A stretch of 64,000 bases of DNA from Natronorubrum aibiense (GCF_009392895.1 NZ_CP045488.1:124001-188000), one strand, 5' to 3'; numbered from the stretch's first letter, positions 24,634-33,541 are shown. Numbers and translations are program-made. Notes: generated from the sequence alone by a model not told the origin.

Positions 24634-25828
24634 GCTGCCCTCCCGAGTCGGCCTCCGGTGCCACACTCGCCGTCGGCGTGGCGTCCGAGAAGTCAGCGAT
24701 CCCGTGGGTGATCGCCTCGCCCGAGGCCGTCTCGAACAGGTGCACCTTCGAGCGATCGAGGACGACCGAGACGGATTCGTCCTCCCCGATCTCGGTGTCC
24801 GGATCGACGCTCATCAGCAACTGGTTCGATGCGGCCGACGCCTCGTCGCTGGTCATCATCTCACTGCTCGCGCCGTCGAGCGAGAGATAGATGAAGATCT
24901 CGTCGCCCATCGGCTCGAGGACGTCCGTTCGTGCCTCGATCGTCTCGGACGCACTCGTCGCCGAGTCAGCCTCGCGCTCGAGGTAGATGTCCTCCGGACG
25001 AATCCCCATCGTGACGTCGTCGTCGACCGTCTCGAGGTCGTCGGAATCGAACTCGAGGTCGAAGTGGTCGGTCGTGAGCCCGTCGCCGGTCAGGTCGCCC
25101 TCGACGAAGTTCATCGACGGGGAGCCAATAAAGCCGGCGACGAACCGATTTGCGGGCTCGTTGTAACAGACCAGCGGCGGATCGATCTGCTGGAGTTCGC
25201 CGGCGTTGATGACCGCGATCCGGTCGGACATGGTCATCGCCTCGGCCTGGTCGTGGGTGACGTAGATGATCGTCGTATCCAGCTGTTTGTGGAGTCGCTG
25301 GAGTTCGGTTCGCATGTGAACGCGCAGCTTCGCGTCCAGATTGGCGAGCGGTTCGTCCATCAAGAAGACGTCAGGTTCGCGGACGATCGCTCGCGCGATC
25401 GCGACCCGCTGTTGTTGTCCGCCCGAGAGTTCGCTCGGCTCCCGGTCTAACATCCCCTCGAGCTGGACGACGTCGGACGCCCGCTGGACGCGACGGTCGA
25501 TCTCGTCTTTGTCGTACTTGCGCAGCCGGAGGCCGAAGGAGATGTTCTCGTAGACGTCCATGTGGGGGAACAGCGCGATGTTCTGAAAGACCATCGAGAC
25601 CCCACGGTCTTTCGGCGGCAGGTTAGTGACGTCGGTGTCGCCGATCGTCACCGTTCCATCCGTCGGTTTCGTCAGCCCGGCGATGGTTTCCATCGTCGTC
25701 GATTTCCCACAGCCGGAGGGGCCGACGAGACAGACAAACTCGCCGTCTCGAATCTCGAGATTCATCTCGTTGACGGCGATGATATCTTCATAGCGTTTCG
25801 TTACGTCGTCTAAGTGTACTCGTGCCAT
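24626..25828 (-). CDS. Sugar ABC transporter ATP-binding protein (MalK/UgpC type)
   Basis: A 400-aa cytoplasmic ATPase. Walker [10 protein letters not shown] is at residues 36-44, the signature LSGGQQQR at 134-141, Walker [13 protein letters not shown] near 154, and the switch His in [10 protein letters not shown]. The C-terminal regulatory (TOBE/MalK) part includes [12 protein letters not shown] and [11 protein letters not shown]; it has an unusual acidic, Ser-rich stretch near residues 305-345. Powers the importer with the two permeases just upstream; 2 bp separate it from the second permease gene. The frame is open far upstream but the ATG at 25828 gives the standard start. Confidence 0.95.
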   Translation of the reverse strand: MARVHLDDVTKRYEDIIAVNEMNLEIRDGEFVCLVGPSGCGKSTTMETIAGLTKPTDGTVTIGDTDVTNLPPKDRGVSMVFQNIALFPHMDVYENISFGLRLRKYDKDEIDRRVQRASDVVQLEGMLDREPSELSGGQQQRVAIARAIVREPDVFLMDEPLANLDAKLRVHMRTELQRLHKQLDTTIIYVTHDQAEAMTMSDRIAVINAGELQQIDPPLVCYNEPANRFVAGFIGSPSMNFVEGDLTGDGLTTDHFDLEFDSDDLETVDDDVTMGIRPEDIYLEREADSATSASETIEARTDVLEPMGDEIFIYLSLDGASSEMMTSDEASAASNQLLMSVDPDTEIGEDESVSVVLDRSKVHLFETASGEAITHGIADFSDATPTASVAPEADSGGQHE

Positions 25829-25830
25829 AA

Positions 25831-26829
25831 TTACTCTTTGAGTGCGCCTTCGGTCAGTCCGCTCACGATCTTTTCCTGTGCGACCACGACGATGATCAAC
25901 ATCGGCAACACGCCGACGATACTCGCGGCTGCCATGAGGTTGAAGTCCGTCGTGTACTGGGTCTGGTAGCTCAAGATCCCGCCAACCAGCGGCGACCACT
26001 GCTGGGGCTGGTTCTGTAACGCCATAATCGAGCTGAAGAAGTACTCGTTGTAGACGGCGATGAAGGTCAACACGGCAGCCGTGGCGACGCCGGGTGCCGA
26101 AAGCGGCATGATCACGCGGAACAGCGCGCCCAGTCTGGTCGTTCCTTCGACGCGTGCTGCATCCTCGAGTCCGTCCGGAATCTGCGAGTAGAACGTGGTG
26201 AGGATGAAAATCGACAGCGGCAGGAACAACGCGCTGAAGGGCATGATCATCGACCCCGGCGTGTTGACGAGCCGCGGTGGCGAGAACAGCTCGATCCCGA
26301 GGAAGGGAACGACGACTGCGTTCCCGAGGAACGCATCGAACAGCGGGATCAGGAACGCCGCCGGCGGGAAGTACGATACCGCCAGAATGGCGAGCATCAT
26401 CAGGCCGCGGCCGGGGAACTCGAGGCGGCCGAAGACGTAGCCTGCGAGGCTCGCGAGCAACAGGACGATGATCGTCGTCGTCGTCGCGAGCACGAAGCTG
26501 TTGAACACGTAGAGGTGGAACGGGACCTGCTGGAACACCTCGACGAACGCGGCGATGTTGAACCCCTGTGGCGTCGGGAACGGGACCTCGCCCAGCAGGG
26601 GGATGGAGACGTTCCAATCCGCCTGTCGGACGCTGGGTGTCAGTGCCAACACCAACAGCCAGTAGAACGGGAACAGCGTCGTGACGAGGAAAAACGCCGC
26701 CGCGACGTAGAACAGCGCCTTGTACAGGCGTTTTCGCTTCTCGCGGTCGTTGACGACGCCGTTGGTCCACCGCTCGAGCGGACCCATATCGTCGTCCGAT
26801 TGGGACGCAGATTCGGGTGCAGTTGCCAT
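25831..26829 (-). CDS. Carbohydrate ABC transporter permease 2 (MalG type)
   Basis: A 332-aa inner-membrane permease with six helices after a 45-residue cytoplasmic N-terminus. The EAA loop is visible as LEDAARVEGTTRLGALFRVIMPLSAPG. The cytoplasmic end VSGLTEGALKE is typical of MalG/CUT1 permeases. Pairs with permease 1. Start ATG at 26829 is 1 bp past the stop of permease 1; the 72 codons upstream in the open frame are a shadow of that gene. Confidence 0.94.
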   Translation of the reverse strand: MATAPESASQSDDDMGPLERWTNGVVNDREKRKRLYKALFYVAAAFFLVTTLFPFYWLLVLALTPSVRQADWNVSIPLLGEVPFPTPQGFNIAAFVEVFQQVPFHLYVFNSFVLATTTTIIVLLLASLAGYVFGRLEFPGRGLMMLAILAVSYFPPAAFLIPLFDAFLGNAVVVPFLGIELFSPPRLVNTPGSMIMPFSALFLPLSIFILTTFYSQIPDGLEDAARVEGTTRLGALFRVIMPLSAPGVATAAVLTFIAVYNEYFFSSIMALQNQPQQWSPLVGGILSYQTQYTTDFNLMAAASIVGVLPMLIIVVVAQEKIVSGLTEGALKE

Positions 26830-26830
26830 C

Positions 26831-27844
26831 TCAGAAGCCCTCCTTGTACTGCTGGTAGATGACGCCAAATACGGCCACGGCGATGATGCCGGCCGTAACG
26901 AACGCGACGGCGGCCGCGAGGCCGCGGTTCGTGTTGAACGTCGCGACGACCATACACGATAGCGACGGGACGGTCGTACAGCCCGACACCGAATCGATGA
27001 GGCCGTAGATCCGCATCGCGTCGATGGTACGGAACAACACTGCAATCCCGAGGGCAGGCAACACCAGCGGGAACGTGATCAGCTTGAACTGCTGCCACTT
27101 GGTCGCGCCGGCGACTTTCGCCACGTCGTAGAGGCTCCGGTCGATGCTCTGGAGGCCGGCGAGGATGAGCAACGCCATGAACGCCGTCGTTTTCCAGATG
27201 TCCGCGACGGTAACGATCAACAGCGAACTCATCGGGTCGTTGAGCGTGTTCGTCGGCGCGACGATGCCCCAGTTCGCCAGCGGCTCGGTCAGGAACCCGG
27301 CCGACGGGTGGAACATCAGGTAGAAGATCATTCCCTGAATGACGATCGGGATCGCCCACGGGATGATGATCGCGGCGCGAACCCAGCGCCGACCACGGAA
27401 GTCCTGGTCGAGAACCAGTGCCTGCCCGAAGCCGATGATCGTCTCGAAGAAGACGCTCACGACGGTGAATATCAGCGTCACGGCGAGCGCGCTTCGGAGC
27501 AGTCCATCGACGTGGACGAATGGGAAACTCCCGCTCGTGCTCACGTCAGGCAGGAACGTCGTCGAGCCGGGGAACCGCGGGCTCGCGCCGCCGGTGAACA
27601 GCTGAATGTAGTTCTCGAGGCCGACGAACTCCGGATCCGAGAGCACGTTCTGATACAGCGACAGCTCGAACGTCCGCAAGAGCGGATACAGCGCGACCGT
27701 CCCCAGCAGGATCATCACCGGCGTCAACAGCAGGTAGGCGAACCCCGTCTCGCCGAGATTCTCCATCCAGCGTGTAATCGCGACGACTGGCCCCGAACGG
27801 TTCGATTTCCGAGTGGGGCCCGTCGTTCGGTCTTCTGTACTCAT
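26831..27844 (-). CDS. Carbohydrate ABC transporter permease 1 (MalF type)
   Basis: A 337-aa membrane protein with an acidic/basic 35-residue N-terminus and about six helices. The EAA motif is LYDVAKVAGATKWQQFKLITFPLVLPAL. A periplasm-side loop (about 85-110) lies between helices 1 and 2. CUT1-type sugar importer component; forms the channel with permease 2. It lies 2 bp after the binding-protein gene. Confidence 0.94.
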   Translation of the reverse strand: MSTEDRTTGPTRKSNRSGPVVAITRWMENLGETGFAYLLLTPVMILLGTVALYPLLRTFELSLYQNVLSDPEFVGLENYIQLFTGGASPRFPGSTTFLPDVSTSGSFPFVHVDGLLRSALAVTLIFTVVSVFFETIIGFGQALVLDQDFRGRRWVRAAIIIPWAIPIVIQGMIFYLMFHPSAGFLTEPLANWGIVAPTNTLNDPMSSLLIVTVADIWKTTAFMALLILAGLQSIDRSLYDVAKVAGATKWQQFKLITFPLVLPALGIAVLFRTIDAMRIYGLIDSVSGCTTVPSLSCMVVATFNTNRGLAAAVAFVTAGIIAVAVFGVIYQQYKEGF

Positions 27845-27846
27845 TG

Positions 27847-29313
27847 TTACTCTTCCGTGGATTCGAGTCCGTCTTGCAGATCGGCCGCTGCGTCCTCGGG
27901 GCTCTTATCGCCCGCAACGGCGAGGTTGACCTCCTCGGCGATGAGACTGGACTGGTCCGGCCACACCGTCGTCACGGGACGGGGCATCGCGTTCTCCCCG
28001 GCAACGCGCAGCGTCTGCATGTAGTTGCCCATCGGCTCGACCGATTCTGCGTCCTCGGTGTCGAACAGGGCTGGCTTCGGTGGAACCCAGCCGTAGAGGT
28101 CGAACATGCCGAGGTTGAACTCGTCGGTCATCGTCGCACGGATAACCTCGAGTGCCTCCTCTTTGTTCTGGGAGTTGGGGTTGAGGACGATGTGCCAGCC
28201 GCCGAGTGCGGACGTCGAGCCGCCCGTTCCGGGCTGGGCGGCCTCGTCTTCGGTCACGGCGTATGGCATCGGCATCGCGCCGTAGTTGTCGACCGTGAGG
28301 TCGTCGCCTTCCTCGCTCTCGAGGTTCGTGTTGATCGCATATGGCCAGTTGCGCTGCATGACCGCTTCGCCCGACAGGATCGCTTCACGGGCGTCTTCTT
28401 CCTGCCACGAGGTGATGTCCGAGCTGGCGAGGCCGAGTGGGTACTCGTCCTCGAGGGTGTGCTCGTCGGCTTCCTCGGCGACGAACGTCCGCATCATCTG
28501 CAGCCCTTCGATGAACTCCGGTTCGTCGACGGTCACGTCGCGCTCGCCAACCGGACCGAAGAGGTTGTCGAAGCCGCCGAAGTAGGCGCCGCCGAACGAG
28601 GACATGACCTCGTTCCACGTACAGCAGGACGTACCCTCGTACTGGTCCCACTGGGTTGCGAGCCCGTACTCCGCGTCGGAAGCCTCGACGATCTCTTCGG
28701 TGAGCTCGGCCCACTCCTGCCAGGTCATCGGCTCGGTGGCCCACTCCTCGAAGTCGCTGTCGTCGTAGCCGGCCTCCCGTGCGTAGTCCTTGCGGTACTG
28801 CATCGTCGGGTAATCCGGGAAGATCGGAACGCCGTAGAGGTCGCCCGTCTCCGGATCGCGAGCCGTCTCGGTAAAAGACTCGAAATACTCGTCTTCGACG
28901 AGCGAGAGGTCCTCGTCGTCGAGTTCCTCGCTCAGGTTGGCGATGTGGCCGCGCTGGATGAAGACGTTCACCCAGCCGTTGTCCATCAGGAACAGGTCCG
29001 GCTGTGTTTCCTCAGCCTGGAGCAGGTTTGTGTACGAATCCCGTCGCTCGCCCGTGTCCTCGTCGCCGGGCTGCAACTGGATGTCGATCCCGTCAGCTCC
29101 GTTGTCCTGCAGCAGTTCGACGATTTCGTCACCGACTGCGGCTTCGGCGTTGGGGTCGATCCCCCAGACGACGGCGTCTTCGGACGCCGAATCGCCGTAG
29201 ATACAGCCCGCGAGACCGACTGCGGCCCCGCCTGCACCCGCCGCTTTGACGAACGTCCGCCGTGAGACGCTCGAGTCGTTCTTCTCATTCCCCTGTGAGT
29301 TTCTCTCACTCAT
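27847..29313 (-). CDS. Sugar ABC transporter substrate-binding lipoprotein
   Basis: A 488-aa extracellular binding protein. The N-terminus has a Tat motif and lipobox (SRRTFVKAAGAGGAAVGLAGC), so it is folded in the cytoplasm, exported by Tat and lipid-anchored at Cys37. The mature acidic protein shows family-1 solute-binding features (PDLFLMDNGWVNVFIQRGHIANLSEE, YGVPIFPDYPTMQYRKD, WQEWAELTEEI, GWHIVLNPNSQNKEEALEVI). Ligand probably a di- or oligosaccharide or polyol; not decidable here. It is the first transporter gene of the operon. Confidence 0.93.
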   Translation of the reverse strand: MSERNSQGNEKNDSSVSRRTFVKAAGAGGAAVGLAGCIYGDSASEDAVVWGIDPNAEAAVGDEIVELLQDNGADGIDIQLQPGDEDTGERRDSYTNLLQAEETQPDLFLMDNGWVNVFIQRGHIANLSEELDDEDLSLVEDEYFESFTETARDPETGDLYGVPIFPDYPTMQYRKDYAREAGYDDSDFEEWATEPMTWQEWAELTEEIVEASDAEYGLATQWDQYEGTSCCTWNEVMSSFGGAYFGGFDNLFGPVGERDVTVDEPEFIEGLQMMRTFVAEEADEHTLEDEYPLGLASSDITSWQEEDAREAILSGEAVMQRNWPYAINTNLESEEGDDLTVDNYGAMPMPYAVTEDEAAQPGTGGSTSALGGWHIVLNPNSQNKEEALEVIRATMTDEFNLGMFDLYGWVPPKPALFDTEDAESVEPMGNYMQTLRVAGENAMPRPVTTVWPDQSSLIAEEVNLAVAGDKSPEDAAADLQDGLESTEE

Positions 29314-29337
29314 AGGAAAGAATATGACAGTCTCTCC

Positions 29338-29346
29338 TATTTATAA
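29338..29346 (-). promoter_or_regulatory. TATA box of the sugar ABC operon
   Basis: TTATAAATA on the minus strand, 25-33 nt before the start codon at 29313, so the transcript is close to leaderless. The shared element copy B is just upstream. Confidence 0.6.
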
Positions 29347-29359
29347 CTACTGATGGAGT

Positions 29360-29375
29360 ACAACAGGTGTAGTTA
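29360..29375. promoter_or_regulatory. Shared regulatory element, copy B (ACAACAGGTGTAGTTA)
   Basis: 15/16 identical to copy A at 22086-22101. Here it lies 47-62 nt upstream of the binding-protein start and just above the TATA box. Next to it, TACT-GATG-GAGTA (29348-29360) is an inverted half-site pair reminiscent of the TACT/GAGTA halves reported for Halobacterium TrmB, but with a shorter spacer. Confidence 0.6.
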
Positions 29376-29486
29376 ACAGAGCATGTTACGAACACCCACT
29401 AGGTGGCTGAGACGCGACTATCGCTTCGAGTAGCCACACGGCTCAGTGCGACGATGTGCCCGGTAGAAGTCTACTGACGGCCGCGC

Positions 29487-30563
29487 TCAGTCGATCGACT
29501 CGAGAGTGAGCTGGATCGCTTCGAAGTCTTCGATCATCGCCCCCCAGCCACCGACGGTGTAGGTACCGTCGTCGGTCTCGAGCGTCAACGAGGCTTCCCC
29601 GGCCAGTTGGGTCAGCGGCGTCTCGCGGTCGTCGTCGGTCGAGACGCCGGCGTAGGTGACGTCGACGACCGTCCCGCGTTTGGTTACCTCGTAGCCCGTG
29701 TCCGTCTCGAAGCCCTGAATCGTCATCTCGACGCGACGGCCGTCCTCGAGCAGCGGGACGACATCCCGAAGACACTGGCGAAGGTCGACGTACGTGATGG
29801 GCGGCTCGTCATTGCGCGCCGAGTAGATCGTCTCGTAGACCTCCCAAAGACAGGTCTGGAAGTACCAGTTGAAGACGTAGGCGTGGGTTCGGTCGTCGAT
29901 GATAACGCCGTACTCGTTTGTCGATCCGCCGTGCGGTGAGAAACACGTCCACGAGCGGTCGATCAACGCCAGAAACGGCGATGGGATGTCACGGTAGCAG
30001 GCCTCCGTACACGTCCGGGAGAGTTCGTCGGTCGAGGGTAACTCCGGCTCAGTCCCCATCTGTGGGAACAGACACACCTTCACGTTGACGCCGTTCGCCG
30101 TCGCGGTCGCAAGCGCGTCCGAAAGGTCACGAAACTGCGATGGCGTCAGGCCGATCTGGACCTGACTTGTGGCCGCTCGAATCAGCTCGTCGGCCTGCGC
30201 TAAGACAGTATCGAGGCGTTTGACGATGCTGACTTTGTGATCTTCGATGTCCGGGCGACTCCAGCGATCTTCGATCTCCTCGGCTGCGGTCTCGAACCGG
30301 TTGGCGCGCGAGCGCAGATCCGCGAGTACGTCTGCCGGATCGTGCGCTCGAGCGTGCAGACTGTCCTGTTCGTACGTTTCGATGTAGCCGTCGTCCTCGA
30401 GATCGCGCAGGACGTCATAAATTCGCGGGTCGGGCACCGAACTGGCCTGTGCGATGTCGGTCGCTGAAGCCGAGCCGAGGCCGAGCAGTGTCACGAACGC
30501 GTCGGCCTGATACGGCGAGAGGCCCGCGTCCTCGAGGATTTCGGTGAGTTCGTCACTGTCCAT
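29487..30563 (-). CDS. TrmB family sugar-responsive transcriptional regulator
   Basis: A 358-aa regulator. An N-terminal winged helix (about 12-75: GLSPYQADAFVTLLGLGSASATDIAQASSVPDPRIYDVLRDLEDDGYI) is followed by a helical linker and a sugar-sensing C-terminal TrmB domain from about 105 to the end (SQVQIGLTPSQFRDL, HAYVFNWYFQTCLWEVYETIY, VVDVTYAG). Known TrmB proteins bind sugars and control sugar transport or glycolysis genes. It sits immediately upstream of the importer operon on the same strand, so local control is very likely. Confidence 0.92.
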   Translation of the reverse strand: MDSDELTEILEDAGLSPYQADAFVTLLGLGSASATDIAQASSVPDPRIYDVLRDLEDDGYIETYEQDSLHARAHDPADVLADLRSRANRFETAAEEIEDRWSRPDIEDHKVSIVKRLDTVLAQADELIRAATSQVQIGLTPSQFRDLSDALATATANGVNVKVCLFPQMGTEPELPSTDELSRTCTEACYRDIPSPFLALIDRSWTCFSPHGGSTNEYGVIIDDRTHAYVFNWYFQTCLWEVYETIYSARNDEPPITYVDLRQCLRDVVPLLEDGRRVEMTIQGFETDTGYEVTKRGTVVDVTYAGVSTDDDRETPLTQLAGEASLTLETDDGTYTVGGWGAMIEDFEAIQLTLESID

Positions 30564-30617
30564 CGGGAATCATCACCTGCAGTGGTATTTGGAGAAGTGG
30601 CGACCGGTCGCAGTCCG

Positions 30618-30645
30618 CCGAGTGACGCTGCTTGCGGTCACTCGG
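30618..30645. repeat. 9-bp perfect inverted repeat upstream of trmB-like gene
   Basis: CCGAGTGAC, a 10-nt spacer, then GTCACTCGG. Located 55-82 nt upstream of the TrmB-like start, between two divergent genes. It may be a dimer-binding operator or a hairpin. Confidence 0.5.
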
Positions 30646-30757
30646 TATGGGTCGATGTATCGCACGTGTGTTCATCACTGACTGAACCTTAGACCTGTTA
30701 CAAAAAAAGCTACTGCTGGCGCTACACTCAAGACAGTGCACTCGGAACGCATGGTCC

Positions 30758-31597
30758 ATGACCGATCTCAGAGAGTGGATTCGGCGGCGCGAGTACACCG
30801 GCGAGAACCGGTGTTGGCCCTGTACGATCACGAACGGCGTCTTGGTGGCGATCGCCGTCGGTGGCCTATCGCTTCTGGGCCGCCGGACCGCCGCGAAAGC
30901 GGTCGCCGTCGCCGGCACAGTCGCGATCGCCCTTCGCGGCTACGTCGTGCCGTACACGCCACGGTTCGCGCCCGCACTCGTCGCCGCGCTCCCGATCGAC
31001 CCGTTCGACCACAGCCGCCCGGTCGCTGCCACGGGTTCGCTCTCGGACTCGAGCGGCGCGTCCACCGATGCCGGCGATGCCGCCGAGCCGACCGGCGAAG
31101 CCGTCCTCACGGCGCTCCTCGAGGCGGGTGTCATCGTCCCCGAGGGCGACGAGATTCGGCTCGCAGACGACGCGCGTGACGACTGGCGACACGAGATGCG
31201 ATCGCTTCGGGAGGCCGAGATGGCAACGCTCGCACGGATCGCCGACGACCAGACCGACGCGTCGATCGACGCGCGAGCGAGTCGAAGCTGGGGCCGGTCG
31301 GTGCTCGTCCTCGAGCGCGACGGCGGCGTGCCGGTCACGCTTCGTCGCGGCGTCGCCGTCGCCGAACTCGCGGCCGCACGCGCCCTCGAGTCTCACGTCG
31401 AGTCGGCCCCGATCCGCCGGGCAGCCGGCCGGCCGCTGCGCTCGCTGCTCGAGGCGTGTCCACTCTGTGGGGACGAGTTGACGATCACCCAGTCGAGTTG
31501 CTGTGGCGAAACGACGCCGATCGGCCAGACGCCGTCGGAAAAGCTGGTCTGTCCCGCCTGCAACGAACGGTTTTTCACGTTCGACGACCGCGAGTAA
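30758..31597 (+). CDS. Haloarchaeal membrane-associated zinc-ribbon protein, unknown function
   Basis: A 279-aa protein not assigned to a named function. The start has REYTGENRCWPCT, then a hydrophobic segment at about 28-65. A helical middle (about 105-170) follows, and the C-terminal has a clear zinc ribbon: CPLCGDEL ... CCGE ... CPACNERFF. Similar proteins are common in haloarchaea as conserved hypotheticals. Membrane association and metal binding are inferred. It is divergent from the trmB-like gene. Confidence 0.7.
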   Translation: MTDLREWIRRREYTGENRCWPCTITNGVLVAIAVGGLSLLGRRTAAKAVAVAGTVAIALRGYVVPYTPRFAPALVAALPIDPFDHSRPVAATGSLSDSSGASTDAGDAAEPTGEAVLTALLEAGVIVPEGDEIRLADDARDDWRHEMRSLREAEMATLARIADDQTDASIDARASRSWGRSVLVLERDGGVPVTLRRGVAVAELAAARALESHVESAPIRRAAGRPLRSLLEACPLCGDELTITQSSCCGETTPIGQTPSEKLVCPACNERFFTFDDRE

Positions 31598-31623
31598 CGC
31601 GCGCTCGGGTCGACGCTCGCCGA

Positions 31624-32595
31624 TTACTCGGTAGCGCTGTCGCTCGACTCCTCCTCGACCGCAGCCACTGCGTCTCGAGTCGGCAGCGCCGTCATCGCTC
31701 CGGCGGCCGTCGTCGCTGCGGCACCGACGGCGTTGGCGAATGCGAGCGTGTCGGCCAGCTCGAGACCGTCGCGCAACCCAGCGATCGCACCGGCGACGAA
31801 GGCGTCCCCCGCGCCGGTCGTGTCGACGACGTCGGGCTCGTAGCCAGGATGGGAGGCCGTACCCGCCCACGGCGTCTCGTCGTCGGCGACGGCGATCGCG
31901 CCCTCACTGCCGCGCGTGACGAAGACGACCGACGGGCCGGCTGTCATCGCGTCTCGAGCGATCGCCTCGGTGCTGTCGCCCTCGAAACCGAGGCGCTCGA
32001 GTTCGCCCGCGGTGGCTTTCAGCACGTCGACGGTCGCGAGTGCGTCGCGGACGACGCGACGGTAGGTGTCGTCGTCTGGCCATAGCTCCGGGCGCTCGTT
32101 GGGATCGAACGAGACCGTACAGTCCCGTTGGGTGGCTCGCTCGAGCAACTCGAGCGTCGCCTCCCGGGAGCGACCGCTCGAGAGCGTGACGCCGCCGACG
32201 TGGACCCACTCGTGGGCTTCGAGGGTGGCATCGTCGATTCGCCCCGGCTCGAGGCGCGTGTCGGCGGTGCCGTCGCGGTAGAACGAGAACTCGCGGTCGC
32301 CGGTTTCGTCGTGGGTCACGAAGGCGAGTGAGGTCTTCGCGTCGGGATCCAGTTCGACGTACCGGTCGGCGATGCCGTGCTCGCGGAGGGTTTCACGGAG
32401 GTACCGACCGAAGGGATCGTCGCCGACGCGTGTCCAGAACGTCGGCGTGTGCTCGAGACGAGCGAGGGCAACGGCGACGTTCGCGGGCGCGCCACCTGGT
32501 CGTCGTTCGAACTCCTCGACCGCGTCGATCGGGCCTGAAGCAGTCGGGAGAAAGTCGATCAGCGTTTCGCCGGCGATCAGCACGTCGTGGGACAC
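31624..32595 (-). CDS. PfkB family carbohydrate kinase (fructokinase-like)
   Basis: A 323-aa ribokinase-fold kinase. It begins VLIAGETLIDFLPT and has RRPGGAPANVAVALARL (PfkB signature 1), a lid region near FSFYRDGTADTRL, and the catalytic anion-hole motif DTTGAGDAFVAGAI (signature 2) with its base Asp. Similarity is to fructokinases and 2-keto-3-deoxy-gluconate kinases. It phosphorylates a sugar in the cytoplasm; the exact sugar is not certain. Not near a matching dehydrogenase. Confidence 0.88.
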   Translation of the reverse strand: MSHDVLIAGETLIDFLPTASGPIDAVEEFERRPGGAPANVAVALARLEHTPTFWTRVGDDPFGRYLRETLREHGIADRYVELDPDAKTSLAFVTHDETGDREFSFYRDGTADTRLEPGRIDDATLEAHEWVHVGGVTLSSGRSREATLELLERATQRDCTVSFDPNERPELWPDDDTYRRVVRDALATVDVLKATAGELERLGFEGDSTEAIARDAMTAGPSVVFVTRGSEGAIAVADDETPWAGTASHPGYEPDVVDTTGAGDAFVAGAIAGLRDGLELADTLAFANAVGAAATTAAGAMTALPTRDAVAAVEEESSDSATE

Positions 32596-32685
32596 GCCGC
32601 TTCGTTCGGCGTCCGTTGGATAATGTGTTACGAATCCCCACGAGCGGTGGAGACGGACGGGGACGGCGGGTAAGATCGGGACGCG

Positions 32686-33300
32686 TTACTCGAACTGGCC
32701 TTGGAAGACGATCTCCGACAGGGGCTTGCGGTCGCTGGGCTGTTCGCGCTCCTGCAGTTCCTCGGGCAGCGTCTCCGGCGGCGCGCGTTCGCCGACGGCG
32801 AACATCGCTTCGACGTCGAACTCCTCGGGCACGTCGAGTTCCTCGGCAGCGCGCTCGTAGTCGAAGCCGGCCATGCCGTGGACAGCGAGGCCGCGACGGG
32901 CTCCCTCGAGCGCGAGGTTCTCCCACGCTGCACCGGTGTCGAAGGAGTGGACCGGCGCTGGCTCACCGTTGTGATCGAACGTCGTCTTCGAGAGGATCAC
33001 CGCGAGGACCCCGGCGTCGGCCGCCCACGCGTTCCCCTCGCTCAAGAGGTCGACGAACGTCTCCCACTCGTCGTCCTCCCGTGTCGCGTAGACGAACCGC
33101 CAGTGCTGGTTGTTAAATGCCGATGGAGCCCATCGTGCGGCTTCGAACAGCGGAAGGAATTCGTCTTCCTCGAGTGACTCGCCGGTCATCGCGCGCGGCG
33201 ACCAGCGATTGACGAACAGCGGGTCGATGTCGTGGTCGGGGCTGCGGTGGTCGGCGACGTCCTCGTCGAGTTCACGCTGCTGTGGTGGGACTTGCGTCAT
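32686..33300 (-). CDS. Nitroreductase family protein
   Basis: A 204-aa FMN-binding nitroreductase-like enzyme. NRWSPRAMTGESLEEDEF, ARWAPSAFNNQHWRFVYA and DTGAAWENLALEGARRGL are characteristic FMN contacts. GLAVHGMAGFDYERAA and FAVGERA follow. It probably reduces quinones or nitro compounds with NAD(P)H. A perfect inverted repeat covers its promoter, so expression is probably controlled by a dimeric regulator. Confidence 0.9.
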   Translation of the reverse strand: MTQVPPQQRELDEDVADHRSPDHDIDPLFVNRWSPRAMTGESLEEDEFLPLFEAARWAPSAFNNQHWRFVYATREDDEWETFVDLLSEGNAWAADAGVLAVILSKTTFDHNGEPAPVHSFDTGAAWENLALEGARRGLAVHGMAGFDYERAAEELDVPEEFDVEAMFAVGERAPPETLPEELQEREQPSDRKPLSEIVFQGQFE

Positions 33301-33320
33301 TACACACTCGTATGGCTGCT

Positions 33321-33350
33321 ACCCATATGTATTCTTCCGGACATATGGGT
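33321..33350. promoter_or_regulatory. Perfect inverted repeat operator candidate for nitroreductase
   Basis: ACCCATATGT at 33321-33330 and ACATATGGGT at 33341-33350 are exact reverse complements with a 10-bp spacer. They lie 21-50 nt upstream of the nitroreductase start, on top of the expected TATA box. This favours repression by a dimer, with arms one helix turn plus apart. Confidence 0.7.
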
Positions 33351-33541
33351 TACCAGGTGACTGCGATGTCGTCGGAACGTGTCGACAGTCGCCATGAAAC
33401 ACCGACTCTAATGATTGAATTACATGTCAATATACGAGTGTGGGTGCTCGAGTTCAGACGAAGAAGACGGAGAAACCGAGTCCAGACGACCCGACGCGTC
33501 TCGCTGCGCGTATCGTGGGTTACAGCCGCGTTCGCTGGTCG

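Noticed and set aside
24626-26770. 714-aa frame suggesting a permease-ATPase fusion
   Set aside because: The N-terminal 314 residues are an arginine-rich shadow of the permease gene; the ATPase starts at 25828.
27844-29265. 473-aa plus-strand open frame
   Set aside because: Antisense mirror of the ABC binding-protein gene; Val/Leu/Arg-rich without family motifs. The minus-strand gene has a Tat lipobox and TATA box.
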